Part shown: piece by piece, positions 40,622 through 49,393 of the stretch
Layout of the letters: every line of letters starts with the position of its first letter
Numbering within the stretch: the first letter of the stretch is position 1
Assembly (NCBI RefSeq): GCF_034424375.1
Contig: NZ_CP139965.1
Coordinates: 1,612,001-1,676,000 of the forward strand
Length of the DNA stretch: 64,000 nt
Origin: Paraburkholderia kururiensis
GTDB lineage: Bacteria; Pseudomonadota; Gammaproteobacteria; Burkholderiales; Burkholderiaceae
Direction: 5' to 3'
Program-made: the position numbers and the translations under genes
Notes under the pieces: model-generated
The model's database searches: none
What the model was told of the DNA's origin: nothing
Seen by the model: only the letters and a program-made list of their open reading frames with translations

Positions 40622-42364
40622 ATGACAGACCAAACCCGCAAGCTGCGTTCGGCCGAATGGTTCGGCAGCGCCGACAAAAACGGCTTCATGTACCGCAGCT
40701 GGATGAAAAACCAGGGCATTCCGGACCACGAATTCGCAGGCAAGCCGATCATCGGCATCTGCAATACGTGGTCGGAACTCACGCCGTGCAACGCGCATTT
40801 CCGCAAACTCGCGGAGCACGTGAAGCGCGGCATTTACGAGGCCGGCGGTTTCCCGGTGGAGTTCCCGGTCTTTTCGAACGGTGAATCGAATCTGCGGCCC
40901 ACGGCGATGTTCACGCGCAACCTCGCGAGCATGGACGTGGAGGAGTCGATTCGCGGCAATCCGATCGACGCCGTCGTGCTGCTCGCCGGCTGCGACAAGA
41001 CCACGCCCGCGCTGCTGATGGGCGCGGCGAGCTGCGACGTGCCGGCCATTCTCGTCACGGGTGGACCGATGCTCAACGGCAAGCACGAAGGTCACGACAT
41101 CGGCTCGGGCACCGTCGTCTGGCAGTTGAGCGAGGCCGTGAAGGCGGGGCGCATTTCGCTCGACGAATTCATGTCCGCGGAGGCGGGCATGTCGCGCTCG
41201 GCGGGCACGTGCAACACGATGGGCACGGCGTCCACGATGGCGTGCATGGCCGAGGCGCTCGGTGTCACGCTGCCGCACAACGCCGCCATTCCGGCTGTGG
41301 ACGCGCGCCGCTACGTGATGGCGCATCTCTCGGGCATGCGCATCGTCGAGATGGTGTGGGACGATCTGCGACTCTCGAAGCTGCTCACGCGCGCCGCGTT
41401 CGAAAACGCGATTCGTGTGAACGCGGCGATTGGCGGTTCCACCAACGCGGCCATTCACTTGAAGGCGATAGCGGGCCGCGTGGGCGTGCCGCTCGAACTG
41501 GACGACTGGACGCGCATCGGCCGCCACACGCCCACCCTCGTCGACCTGCAACCGTCAGGGCGTTTTCTGATGGAAGAGTTCTATTACGCGGGCGGCCTAC
41601 CGGCCGTGCTGAGGCGCATGGGCGAAGCGGGACTCCTGCCGCATCCCGACGCGCTTACCGCGAACGGCAAGACGCTGTGGGACAACGTGCGCGCGGCGCC
41701 GAACTACAACGACGAAGTGATTCGACCGCTCGACAACCCGCTCGTCGCGGACGGCGGCCTGTGCGTGCTGCGCGGCAATCTCGCGCCGAACGGCGCGGTA
41801 CTGAAGCCCTCGGCGGCCACGCCCGAACTGCTCAAGCATCGCGGCCGCGCCGTGGTGTTCGAAAACCTGGAGGACTACAAGGCTCGCATCGCCGACCCGG
41901 CGCTCGACGTGGACGCGACTTCCGTGCTCGTCATGAAGAACTGCGGTCCGAAGGGGTACCCCGGCATGGCCGAGGTCGGCAACATGGGCCTGCCGCCGAA
42001 GCTCTTGCGCGAAGGCGTGAAAGACATGGTGCGCATTTCGGATGCGCGCATGAGCGGCACCGCGTACGGCACCGTGGTATTGCACGTGGCGCCGGAAGCA
42101 CGTGCGGGCGGCCCGCTTGCCGTCGTGCGCGACGGCGACTGGATCGAACTGGACTGCGAGACCGGCCGCCTGCATCTCGACATCACGGACGCCGACATGG
42201 CCGCGCGCCTCGCGCAATGGAAAGCGGCGCAACAGACGCTGCCCGCGGATACGAGCGGCTACCGCAAGCTCTACGTCGAGCACGTTCTGCAGGCCGACGA
42301 AGGCTGCGACTTCGATTTCCTCGTGGGGTGCCGCGGGGCGGAAGTGCCCCGCCATTCGCACTAG
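40622..42364 (+). CDS. IlvD/Edd-family sugar-acid dehydratase, L-arabinonate dehydratase-like
   Basis: 580 residues. The three [2Fe-2S] ligand cysteines are placed as in L-arabinonate dehydratase: Cys56 (SELTPCNAHF), Cys124 (LAGCDKTTPA) and Cys197 (SAGTCNTMGTAS). These enzymes remove water from a C5/C6 aldonate to give the 2-keto-3-deoxy acid. The N-terminus (RSAEWFGSADKNGFMYRSWM) is that of the sugar-acid branch, not of IlvD itself. Divergent from the ytfQ-type importer and followed by a GntR gene, so arabinonate or a related aldonate is the likely substrate. The later pathway enzymes are not in the window. Confidence 0.85.
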   Translation: MTDQTRKLRSAEWFGSADKNGFMYRSWMKNQGIPDHEFAGKPIIGICNTWSELTPCNAHFRKLAEHVKRGIYEAGGFPVEFPVFSNGESNLRPTAMFTRNLASMDVEESIRGNPIDAVVLLAGCDKTTPALLMGAASCDVPAILVTGGPMLNGKHEGHDIGSGTVVWQLSEAVKAGRISLDEFMSAEAGMSRSAGTCNTMGTASTMACMAEALGVTLPHNAAIPAVDARRYVMAHLSGMRIVEMVWDDLRLSKLLTRAAFENAIRVNAAIGGSTNAAIHLKAIAGRVGVPLELDDWTRIGRHTPTLVDLQPSGRFLMEEFYYAGGLPAVLRRMGEAGLLPHPDALTANGKTLWDNVRAAPNYNDEVIRPLDNPLVADGGLCVLRGNLAPNGAVLKPSAATPELLKHRGRAVVFENLEDYKARIADPALDVDATSVLVMKNCGPKGYPGMAEVGNMGLPPKLLREGVKDMVRISDARMSGTAYGTVVLHVAPEARAGGPLAVVRDGDWIELDCETGRLHLDITDADMAARLAQWKAAQQTLPADTSGYRKLYVEHVLQADEGCDFDFLVGCRGAEVPRHSH

Positions 42365-43080
42365 ATGTGGACCGGGCCGAGCACGCTGTCGGCATCCGCG
42401 CGGGCGTTTTCGAGCTGCACGAGGCTTGCATGGCGCGCGCCGAGCGGGTCGCGGTTTTGCAGCGCCGTGAGAATCGCCTTGTGACGCGGCAGCGAAAGCG
42501 CATGCGTATCCGGGTGGCGGCTCGTCAGCTTGATGGACTCCGATAACGCGAGCGACAGCATGTTGCCGATGTAGGCCAGCATGTCGTTGTGCGTGGCCGC
42601 CATGATGGCGCGATGAAATTCGAGGTCGGGCGCGAGCAGGTCGCCCGCCGTGGGCGCGTGCTCCATGCGTTCGAAGGCGGAGCCGATGCGCTTGAGGTCT
42701 TCTTCCGTGGCGGCCGTGGCGGCGAGCGCCGCGGCGGCCGGCTCGATGATGCGTCGCACGGCCAGCAGCGAATGGAAGAACGCGCTTTCCGGCACGCTGC
42801 TGATGGTCCAGTAGAGCACGTCCGGGTCAAGCATGTGCCACTCTTCGCGCGGCCGCACTATGCTGCCCACGCGCGGCTTCGACACCACCAGCCCCTTCGC
42901 CACCAGTACGCGCGTGGCTTCGCGCAGCACGGGCCGGCTCACGCCATAGGTCTCGCAGAGCATCGGTTCGGCGGGCAGCCGTTCGCCGGGTTTGAGCTTG
43001 CCGCTGACGATTTCGATGCCGAGCTCCTGCACGATGCGTGCATGCATGCTCTTGCGGTTCTGAAGATGCCGGTAGTCCAT
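42361..43080 (-). CDS. FadR-subfamily GntR regulator of the sugar module
   Basis: 239 residues. Winged helix about 15-80 (KLKPGERLPAEPMLCETYGV, SRPVLREATRVLVAKGLVV) and an FCD effector domain with metal-type histidines in PDLEFHRAIMAATHNDM and LSLPRHKAILTALQNRD. The start at 43080 (MDYRHLQNRKSMHARIVQEL) is chosen because the Gly/Pro/Arg-rich upstream extension has no family support. Convergent with the dehydratase: the two stop codons share the palindrome CTAG at 42361-42364. Probable controller of the palindromes at 40461 and 40525. Confidence 0.85.
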   Translation of the reverse strand: MDYRHLQNRKSMHARIVQELGIEIVSGKLKPGERLPAEPMLCETYGVSRPVLREATRVLVAKGLVVSKPRVGSIVRPREEWHMLDPDVLYWTISSVPESAFFHSLLAVRRIIEPAAAALAATAATEEDLKRIGSAFERMEHAPTAGDLLAPDLEFHRAIMAATHNDMLAYIGNMLSLALSESIKLTSRHPDTHALSLPRHKAILTALQNRDPLGARHASLVQLENARADADSVLGPVHI

Positions 43081-43527
43081 GGTGTCCAGATGGGGGCGTG
43101 CTGCCGCTGGCTGCTTCACCCTGGCAATGGCCGCGAAGGCCGCTTGCCCTGGGGAATCGTTGCGGCGTTCGCCTCGATTGCCGATGTTGCTGTCCGCGTG
43201 CTTCGCCGTCATGCAACAGCCGGTGACGCCACGGGGTAGCGCTGCAACAGCATAGCACGCAGGTTTTTTGCGCTGCCCCCGTCTCGCGCTTCGCGTCCGG
43301 CCTTCGTGGCCTGGTTTGCGGCCCGGTTCGCAACCTGGTTCGCAACCGCGCAAAAAGGGACATCCGAAAACGCCGCCTCCGAAAAGGCGTCATGCCTGCT
43401 GGTGCGCCGATGCGCAATGGCGGCTCGCCAAACGCAACGGCCCGCGCGCTGTTGAGCTTTTTTCAGAATGCCCGAGCGGACGCGTTCGTACCATCGGGAG
43501 CATCCCGTCTTTTGCCGATACAAGCCG
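43081..43527. other. Intergenic region with degenerate 12-bp repeats
   Basis: 447 bases between the GntR gene and the Rieske oxygenase gene. It contains three adjacent 12-mers at 43312-43347. Nothing else recognised. Confidence 0.5.
43312..43347. repeat. Three tandem 12-bp repeats
   Basis: TGGTTTGCGGCC, CGGTTCGCAACC, TGGTTCGCAACC. The last two differ by one base, and each contains GGTTnGCnnCC, itself near-palindromic. About 180 bases before the Rieske gene; operator array or simple repeat. Confidence 0.5.
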
Positions 43528-44802
43528 ATGCCATTCCTTCGCAACGCCTGGTACGTGGCCGCTTTCAGCAGCGAGGTGAAACCGGACGCGCCCCTTGCGC
43601 GCACGCTGCTCGAGCAGCCCATCGTGTTCTTTCGCGATGCCGGCGGCGCGCCCGTTGCGCTCGACGACCGCTGCCCGCATCGCTTCGCCCCGCTTTCGCG
43701 CGGGCGGTGCGTGGACGGTTCGATCGAGTGTCCGTATCACGGGCTGCGCTTCGGCGCGGCGGGCGAATGCACGCTCAATCCGCACGGCGACGGGCGCGTG
43801 CCCGCGGGCGCGAAGGTGCGCAGCTACCCGCTGCGCGAGCGCTACGGCGCGCTCTGGATCTGGCCGGGCGACCCCGCGCGCGCCGAGGCGAGCGCGCTGC
43901 CCGACTTCAGCTTTCTGGATCCGGCACATCGCTACACGAGCGAAGGCTATCTGCGCACGCAGGCGCACTATCAGCTGAGCGTCGACAACCTGCTCGACCT
44001 CAGTCATTTCCAGTTCCTGCACCCCGGTACGCTAGGCAGCGACGCCATGGCGCGCGGCAACGTCCAGTTCGCGAGCGACGACGAGACCGTCTGGGTCAGG
44101 CGCGAAGCGCACCGCGAGATCGTGCAGCCATTCATGGCGCGCTCGTTCGGCGTAGCGGAGGGCGCGAGCGTCGACCGCTGGTTCGACGTGCGCTGGAACG
44201 CGCCGGGGCTGCTCGCCATCGCGGTGGGCCTCAACGAAACGGGCGCGCCACCGGAAAACGCGCGGGTCTCGCCGTCGGCCCACTGGCTCACGCCGGAAAC
44301 GGCCGCGACCACGCACTACTTCTTCTCGTTCGGGCTGCCGCGCGAAATGGGCGAAGAGGGTCAGGCGATCGTCGATCAAGCGATCGAAGGAATCATGGAG
44401 CCCTTCAGGAACGAAGACCTGCCGATGCTGGAAGCGCAGCAGCGTGCGATTGGCGATTGCGACTTCTGGTCGATGCGGCCGGCGATGCTGCCCATCGACA
44501 AGGGCGCCGTGCGCGCGCGCCGAATCATGGAAGCGAAGCTTGCACGCGAAGCGGCGGGCGGGGAGGGCGCGGCTGGGGCTGCGGATGCCGACGCGTCGTT
44601 GGCCGGTCAACGGCCTGCTGCGCAGGGCGCTCCACAGCAGCCCGCTTCACAGTCCGCTTCACAGCCGAACTCACAGCCGAACTCACAGCCGAACTCACAG
44701 CCGGACTCGCCGGCCAACCACGCGACCTCGCAAGGCCCAAACGATCCGGCCCATTCCGACGACCCCGCCGCGGCGTTCTGGAAGATGCTCAACCTTGCCT
44801 AG
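43528..44802 (+). CDS. Rieske non-haem iron oxygenase (VanA-like)
   Basis: 424 residues. Rieske [2Fe-2S] ligands: Cys-x-His in DDRCPHRFAPLSRG and Cys-x-x-His in ECPYHGLRFG. Mononuclear iron site: DNLLDLSHFQFLHPGTLG with its Asp and two His. The N-terminus MPFLRNAWYVAAFSSEV is that of vanillate O-demethylase-type oxygenases, which demethylate or hydroxylate aromatic acids using a separate reductase (none nearby). Unusual: residues about 345-400 form a low-complexity tail (QPASQSASQPNSQPNSQPNS) encoded by 12-bp tandem repeats before a conserved-looking AAAFWKMLNLA end. The next gene starts 13 bases after the stop. Confidence 0.85.
   Translation: MPFLRNAWYVAAFSSEVKPDAPLARTLLEQPIVFFRDAGGAPVALDDRCPHRFAPLSRGRCVDGSIECPYHGLRFGAAGECTLNPHGDGRVPAGAKVRSYPLRERYGALWIWPGDPARAEASALPDFSFLDPAHRYTSEGYLRTQAHYQLSVDNLLDLSHFQFLHPGTLGSDAMARGNVQFASDDETVWVRREAHREIVQPFMARSFGVAEGASVDRWFDVRWNAPGLLAIAVGLNETGAPPENARVSPSAHWLTPETAATTHYFFSFGLPREMGEEGQAIVDQAIEGIMEPFRNEDLPMLEAQQRAIGDCDFWSMRPAMLPIDKGAVRARRIMEAKLAREAAGGEGAAGAADADASLAGQRPAAQGAPQQPASQSASQPNSQPNSQPNSQPDSPANHATSQGPNDPAHSDDPAAAFWKMLNLA
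44641..44709 (+). repeat. In-frame 12-bp tandem repeats in the Rieske oxygenase gene
   Basis: Repeats of TCACAGCCGAAC and related units encode Gln-Pro-Asn-Ser repeats. The copy number could vary by slippage without shifting the frame. Confidence 0.7.
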
Positions 44803-44814
44803 CCACGAGCCCGC

Positions 44815-46251
44815 ATGACGGCCACGCTCAGTTCGTTTCTCGCCGACGACGCCACGCGGTCCATGGCCGCGCTGCAACGCTATGTCAACGCGCCGGACCC
44901 CGACGCGGTATTTCTGGACGACATGCTGGAGCGCATCGAGGCCGCCCGCCGTCGGCCTTGTCCCCCGCGACCGCGCACCGGCCGCGCGCTGCGCGTGCTG
45001 CTGTTGAGCTACGCGGGCGCGGGCAACACGGGCGCGGATCTGCGGACCATCCAAACCATCCGCCACCTGCAACGTCTGTTCGGCGAGCGCGGCGAGCGCG
45101 ACGAGGGCTTGAGGATCGAACTCTTTGCACTGGGCGATCTCTTCGATCACCCGGTGCTGGCCGCCACCCCGCGCATGCCCGTGCAGTTGCCCTACGTGCC
45201 CGATGCGTTCGCCGCCGCCATACCCGACTACGACCTCGTGCTCAACGTGGAAGGGTCCACCTACACGTCGAAATTCTCGGACTCGCTCTCGGGCATGCTG
45301 ATCGGCGGCGTCGCGCTGGCGAGCGCGGCGGGGGCGGTGGGGCCGGCCGGGGCGGCGGGGGTGCCCGGCGCAGCGAACGGCGATGCGCAGGTCAGAGGCG
45401 TGGCATGGGGCATCGACAGCGGCGAGATGACGGACGCCCTGGCCCGCTTCGCGCGGGCGGCGGCAACAGGCGCGCACATCTTCTGCCGCAACGACGCGGC
45501 GCGCGAGCATCTGGCGTCGCTCGACATCGCCTCGCTGCCGGGCGCGGACTGCGCCTGGAGCTGGACGCCGGTGCGCACCGCGCGCGTGGCGGCGTTGCCG
45601 GCGAACTATGTGGCGCTGTGTCCGAACAATCCGTTCTGGTGGCCCGTCACCGCGGACGTGGCGCGGGCGAAGGCGCTCGACACCCAGCGCGCAAGCTCCC
45701 CGCTGCGCTACGGCCCGTTTCACTTCCACACGTGGGACGACGCGCGGGAGGCGGCGTACGACGCCTATGTCGAACGCTTCGCCGGACTGGCCGAACGCTT
45801 TCGCAAGCAAGGCTTTCCGCCCGTGCTGGTGGCCATGGAGCGGCTCGACCGGGCCGCCTGCGAGGACATCGCGGCGCGCGTGCCCTTCGACGTGCCGATC
45901 ATGGCGCGGGGCACCGCGACGCTGGACGACGTCGCGGGCACCGTGGCCCATGCCGCGCGCGTGGTGACGACGCGCTACCACGCGGCCGTGGTGGCGATTG
46001 CGAGCCGCGTGCCGGTGTTCGGTCTTTCGATGGACGCGCGCATCGACCGGCTGCTGACCGAAGGCGGGTTTCCCGGCTGGTTCGCGCGCTGCACGGACCC
46101 GGACGGCGGCGAACGGGCGCTTGCGCGCCTCTGCCAGCCGCAACCCGCCATCGATGCGCTGCGCGACGCCTACGCCTTGCTCGCAAGACGCGAGCAGATG
46201 CGGCTCGGCCAGATGGGCGAGTGGCTCGCGGCCGCCGTGGGCCGGCGGTAG
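44815..46251 (+). CDS. Polysaccharide pyruvyl transferase-family protein
   Basis: 478 residues. LLLSYAGAGNTGADLRTIQT resembles the GNxGD motif near the N-terminus of CsaB/PssK-type pyruvyl transferases; DYDLVLNVEGSTYTSKF, HIFCRNDAAREHLASL (RxxxS/D strand) and the late VVTTRYHAAVVAIASRVPVF (the RxHA substrate motif) complete the family pattern. Members add ketal pyruvate to cell-surface sugars. It is coupled to the Rieske oxygenase gene, which is an uncommon partner, so the true acceptor is unclear. A Gly/Ala-rich loop near 165-185 is unusual. Confidence 0.75.
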   Translation: MTATLSSFLADDATRSMAALQRYVNAPDPDAVFLDDMLERIEAARRRPCPPRPRTGRALRVLLLSYAGAGNTGADLRTIQTIRHLQRLFGERGERDEGLRIELFALGDLFDHPVLAATPRMPVQLPYVPDAFAAAIPDYDLVLNVEGSTYTSKFSDSLSGMLIGGVALASAAGAVGPAGAAGVPGAANGDAQVRGVAWGIDSGEMTDALARFARAAATGAHIFCRNDAAREHLASLDIASLPGADCAWSWTPVRTARVAALPANYVALCPNNPFWWPVTADVARAKALDTQRASSPLRYGPFHFHTWDDAREAAYDAYVERFAGLAERFRKQGFPPVLVAMERLDRAACEDIAARVPFDVPIMARGTATLDDVAGTVAHAARVVTTRYHAAVVAIASRVPVFGLSMDARIDRLLTEGGFPGWFARCTDPDGGERALARLCQPQPAIDALRDAYALLARREQMRLGQMGEWLAAAVGRR

Positions 46252-46649
46252 AGCGCTGCCGGGGCATTGATCCGGCCAACCCGTCGCCATACGAACCCCT
46301 AATCGTCTGACCAGCCCCTCACCGTCCGGCACCGCACAGTCCGCCGCCGAAAGGGCGAAATCGGCCAGAGAACCCCGCTACTTCGAGGTATTGCCCAGGG
46401 ACCCGGCAGGGTATCGTGTCATCAACGTTCTTCGGAATGTTTCCTCGGAATACTGACCACCCCGGGTCAGAATTCTTTACGCCGGCGCTGCCGGCGTTTT
46501 TTTTGCCGAGCCCGCCAGGCATTGCCCGCACGTCACCGTGGCGGCGCGCCCGCGCGCGACCCCGCCTCAAGTTTGCTCGCCAAAAGCCGTAAACTTCAGG
46601 GGATTCCTGCATGTGCAGGCCGGCATCTGCCTTTTGTCTGTTTCCCGCT
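46252..46649. other. Intergenic region with hairpins and orphan terminator
   Basis: 398 bases. CTGACC-ACCCCG-GGTCAG hairpin (46454-46471) is followed by a terminator at 46480-46504, 230 bases after the previous stop codon. A weak promoter-like pair (TTGCCC at 46391, TATCGT at 46412) precedes it. Confidence 0.45.
46480..46504 (+). terminator. Intrinsic terminator
   Basis: ACGCCGGC (46480-46487), GCT loop, GCCGGCGT (46491-46498) and a T run to 46504. Either ends the long 3' UTR of the pyruvyl-transferase gene or a small RNA. Confidence 0.8.
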
Positions 46650-47837
46650 ATGGCCGCCGTTTCAGTCGCTCTCGCCACCACCGCGCTTTTCGGCCTGCTG
46701 ATGCTCGTGTTGCTCGGCTCGCTGTTGCGCTCGGGTGTGCCGGGCGTGCTCGAATGGTTTGGCGCGAACGTCGTGCTCACGGCCGCATTGCCGCTGCTGC
46801 TCGCCCGCGGCCACATTCCGGATGGGATTTCCGTCGTGGTGGCCAACTTCCTCGTGGCGTTGGCCGGTTCGATGCTGTACGCCGGCTTCGCGCGGTTTCT
46901 GGGCCGCTCCGTGCATTGGCCGTGGCTGCTGCTCCTCACGCTCGCGAACATTCCCGCGCTGGCGTACTGGCGCTACGTCGTGGACAGTATCCCGGCGCGC
47001 GTGATGATCGCCACGTTCTTCGCCGCCGCCATCTGCTTTGCGACCGCCGTTCTCGTGGCGCGCAACCGTGGCGCCGACCGCGCCCGCTATCCGTACGTGG
47101 CCGCCGCCTCGCTCGCCACCGTCTTCGGGCTCTGCGAACTCGCGCGCGGGCTCTACTTCAGCACGCTGCCGGGCGTGTCGAGCCCGCTCATGTTCACTAC
47201 CAACGTCAACGTCATCCTGCTGTGCGTGGGCGCCGCCATCATGCCGGTGATGTCGATGTGCGCGATGCTGATGGTGCACGACGCGCTGCTCGCCGATGCG
47301 CGCAAGGCCGTGAACCACGACTTCCTCACGGGCGCGCTGTCGCGAACGGGCTTCCAGGCAATGGCGCGCCGGCGTTTCGCCGAGGCGGACCAGCACGGCG
47401 TGCCGCTGTCGCTCCTGATCGTCGATCTGGACCGCTTCAAGGCAATCAACGACACCTTCGGCCATGCCGTGGGCGACACCGTGCTGCGCGAGTTCGCGGC
47501 GCTTACGCGCGTTCATCTGCGCCGCGACGATGCGCTCGCGCGGCTGGGCGGCGAAGAGTTCGCCATCCTGCTGCCGCGCACGGCGCTTCCGGACGCCCTG
47601 CGCGTGGCCGAACGTCTGCGCAGCGAAGCGAGCCGGCACGCGGTGAGCACGGAGGCCGGCCCGTGCCGTTACAGCATCAGCGGCGGGCTCGCGTTGCGCG
47701 AACAGGGCGAGACGCTGGACCGCCTGACCACGCGCGCGGACCGCGCGCTGTACGCGGCGAAGCTCGGCGGGCGCGACCGCGTCTGCCTGCACGAAGCGCC
47801 CATGGAGCAGCCGGCCGCCTTCGGCGCGCCGAACTGA
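46650..47837 (+). CDS. Membrane-bound diguanylate cyclase
   Basis: 395 residues. Six or so N-terminal membrane helices to about residue 215 (VALATTALFGLLMLVLLGSL, LLLLTLANIPALAYWRYV, NVILLCVGAAIMPVMSMCAM), then a GGDEF domain with Gly-Gly-Glu-Glu-Phe at 300-304 and a product-inhibition RxxD site five residues ahead (RRDD). NHDFLTGALSRTGFQAMARR and LIVDLDRFKAINDTFGHAVG are the substrate-binding parts. It should synthesise c-di-GMP in response to a membrane-sensed signal. The start at 46650 (MAAVSVAL) is chosen over an upstream ATG that has a cysteine-rich non-conserved leader. Confidence 0.9.
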   Translation: MAAVSVALATTALFGLLMLVLLGSLLRSGVPGVLEWFGANVVLTAALPLLLARGHIPDGISVVVANFLVALAGSMLYAGFARFLGRSVHWPWLLLLTLANIPALAYWRYVVDSIPARVMIATFFAAAICFATAVLVARNRGADRARYPYVAAASLATVFGLCELARGLYFSTLPGVSSPLMFTTNVNVILLCVGAAIMPVMSMCAMLMVHDALLADARKAVNHDFLTGALSRTGFQAMARRRFAEADQHGVPLSLLIVDLDRFKAINDTFGHAVGDTVLREFAALTRVHLRRDDALARLGGEEFAILLPRTALPDALRVAERLRSEASRHAVSTEAGPCRYSISGGLALREQGETLDRLTTRADRALYAAKLGGRDRVCLHEAPMEQPAAFGAPN

Positions 47838-48178
47838 GGGACGACGACCTGAAGGACGACGACCTGAAGGACGAAGCGACAGCAACGTGCGCACTACGAG
47901 CGGCAGGGCGCTCCGTGTCCTCGCGCGGGCCGGTTTGCGTCCTACGCCAACTTCGCCTAAAGTTCTGCCGCGCCGTGCCGATATGGAGTTGCGCTACACC
48001 CCTGGCCACGGCGCTTGCCGACACCGGGATCGAGCGTGAAGCGTAGGCCCTCCCGCGTATCGGCGGCACGCTGGCCTGTGCTTCTGCGTCGTCAGTGGAC
48101 CACCGGCTTTCCCCAACCGCAGCGGGACGACGGCAGGACGTCGCGCCATCGCATCAGGGTGCATCAGGTGAAGCTCAG
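47838..48178. other. Intergenic region between two diguanylate cyclase genes
   Basis: 341 bases. It begins with a direct repeat (47839-47876). No ORF or terminator recognised. Confidence 0.5.
47839..47876 (+). repeat. 15-bp direct repeat just after a stop codon
   Basis: GGACGACGACCTGAA occurs twice in tandem, then a partial third copy, starting two bases after the stop codon of the first cyclase. In another frame it would encode Asp-Asp-Leu-Lys repeats. Confidence 0.7.
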
Positions 48179-49390
48179 GTGAAGAACGCGAACGAAACTT
48201 ACACGCTGCCGCGAGGCCGGCTGGCGAGGTGGCTGACCGAGACGGGGCAGGAGACGCCGCGCGACATCCGCGTCGAACTGGTCGGCACGCTGTTCGGCAC
48301 GATGCCCATTTTCTTCGGCGGCGTGTTCAACACCATCGCCGTGGCCTGGGCGCTCGCCGCGCGCCATCCCACCGTCCTGTTCCGCCTGTGGCTCGCCGCT
48401 GAAATCGTCGTGTGCACGACGCGCTGGGCCGTGCTCGTGATCGCGCGGCAGCGCGCAAGGCAAGGCAAACCCACGCCCACCGACTTCTACATCAGCCTCG
48501 CGCCGCTCTGGGGTGCGACCGTGGGCTACGGCGCGTTCGTGAGCGCGATCAGCGGCGACTGGGTGGCCGCCACGCTGTCGTTCCTTTCCGCGGCCGCCAT
48601 GGTGGGCGGCATCTGCTTTCGCAACTTCGCGGCGCCGCGCCTCGTGGCCGTCATGATCTTCCTCTCGCTCGGGCCGTGCTGCATCGGCGCGCTGCTCGCG
48701 GGCCAGAAGGTGCTGCTGCTCACGCTCGTGCAGATTCCGTTCTACCTCTTCGCGATGAGCGCGGCGGCGCGGCGCCTCAACGCCATGCTTATCACCACCA
48801 TGAAGGCCGAGCGCGAAAACGACCGGCGCGCGCGTCACGACGGGCTCACGGGCCTGCTCAACCGCACCGGTCTCTTTCACGCCGCGCGCAACGGCTGGGG
48901 GACGGGCGCCCGCATGCGCCCGGGCATGGTGCTGCTGTATCTGGACCTCGACGGCTTCAAGCCCGTCAACGACGCCTACGGCCACGAAGCCGGCGACACG
49001 CTGCTCGCGCAGGTGGCCGAACGGCTGCGCGCGCTGGTGGGCAAGCATGCACTGGTGGCGCGCCTTGGCGGCGACGAATTCGTGATTCTCGACGACGGCG
49101 CCGCGTACTCGGGCAAGGACGGCGCGCTCCAGTTCGCCCACGCGATGGCGCGCGAGATCGCGAAGCCGTTCGAGCTTGCGCCGGGCATCACGGCGCAGGT
49201 GGGCGCAAGCATCGGCATGGCGACCGTTCCTGACGACGCCACAGACATCGACGCCGTACTGCGCCTCGCCGATGCCGCGATGTACGACGCGAAGCGCAAG
49301 CGCAAGAAGGACGGGTGGGGCGCGGGCCAGGGGCCGGCGATCTCGGAAGCCGACGCGGAATCCGCCTGGTCCGCCGGCGCGGGACGTTGA
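48179..49390 (+). CDS. Membrane-bound diguanylate cyclase (second copy)
   Basis: 403 residues from a GTG at 48179; a GTG at 48095 would add 28 residues, and neither has a clear ribosome site. Membrane helices fill about 33-215 (LFGTMPIFFGGVFNTIAVAW, FLSLGPCCIGALLAG). The GGDEF domain has Gly-Gly-Asp-Glu-Phe at 297-301, DLDGFKPVNDAYGHEAGDTL and ARHDGLTGLLNRTGLF. The RxxD inhibitory site of its neighbour is missing (GKHA at that position), so it may not be product-inhibited. It ends three bases before the convergent galM stop. Confidence 0.85.
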   Translation: MKNANETYTLPRGRLARWLTETGQETPRDIRVELVGTLFGTMPIFFGGVFNTIAVAWALAARHPTVLFRLWLAAEIVVCTTRWAVLVIARQRARQGKPTPTDFYISLAPLWGATVGYGAFVSAISGDWVAATLSFLSAAAMVGGICFRNFAAPRLVAVMIFLSLGPCCIGALLAGQKVLLLTLVQIPFYLFAMSAAARRLNAMLITTMKAERENDRRARHDGLTGLLNRTGLFHAARNGWGTGARMRPGMVLLYLDLDGFKPVNDAYGHEAGDTLLAQVAERLRALVGKHALVARLGGDEFVILDDGAAYSGKDGALQFAHAMAREIAKPFELAPGITAQVGASIGMATVPDDATDIDAVLRLADAAMYDAKRKRKKDGWGAGQGPAISEADAESAWSAGAGR

Positions 49391-49393
49391 GCG

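Noticed and set aside
43312..43347. 12-bp repeats considered as a CRISPR array
   Set aside because: Units abut without spacers and are too short; no cas gene in the window.
42361..43353. Longer N-terminus for the GntR regulator
   Set aside because: The extra residues are Gly/Pro/Arg-rich repeats with no homology to GntR N-termini and no better ribosome site.
43392..46310. 972-aa plus-strand ORF over the Rieske and pyruvyl transferase genes
   Set aside because: Frame-shifted shadow; Arg/Ala-rich with no Rieske or transferase motif.
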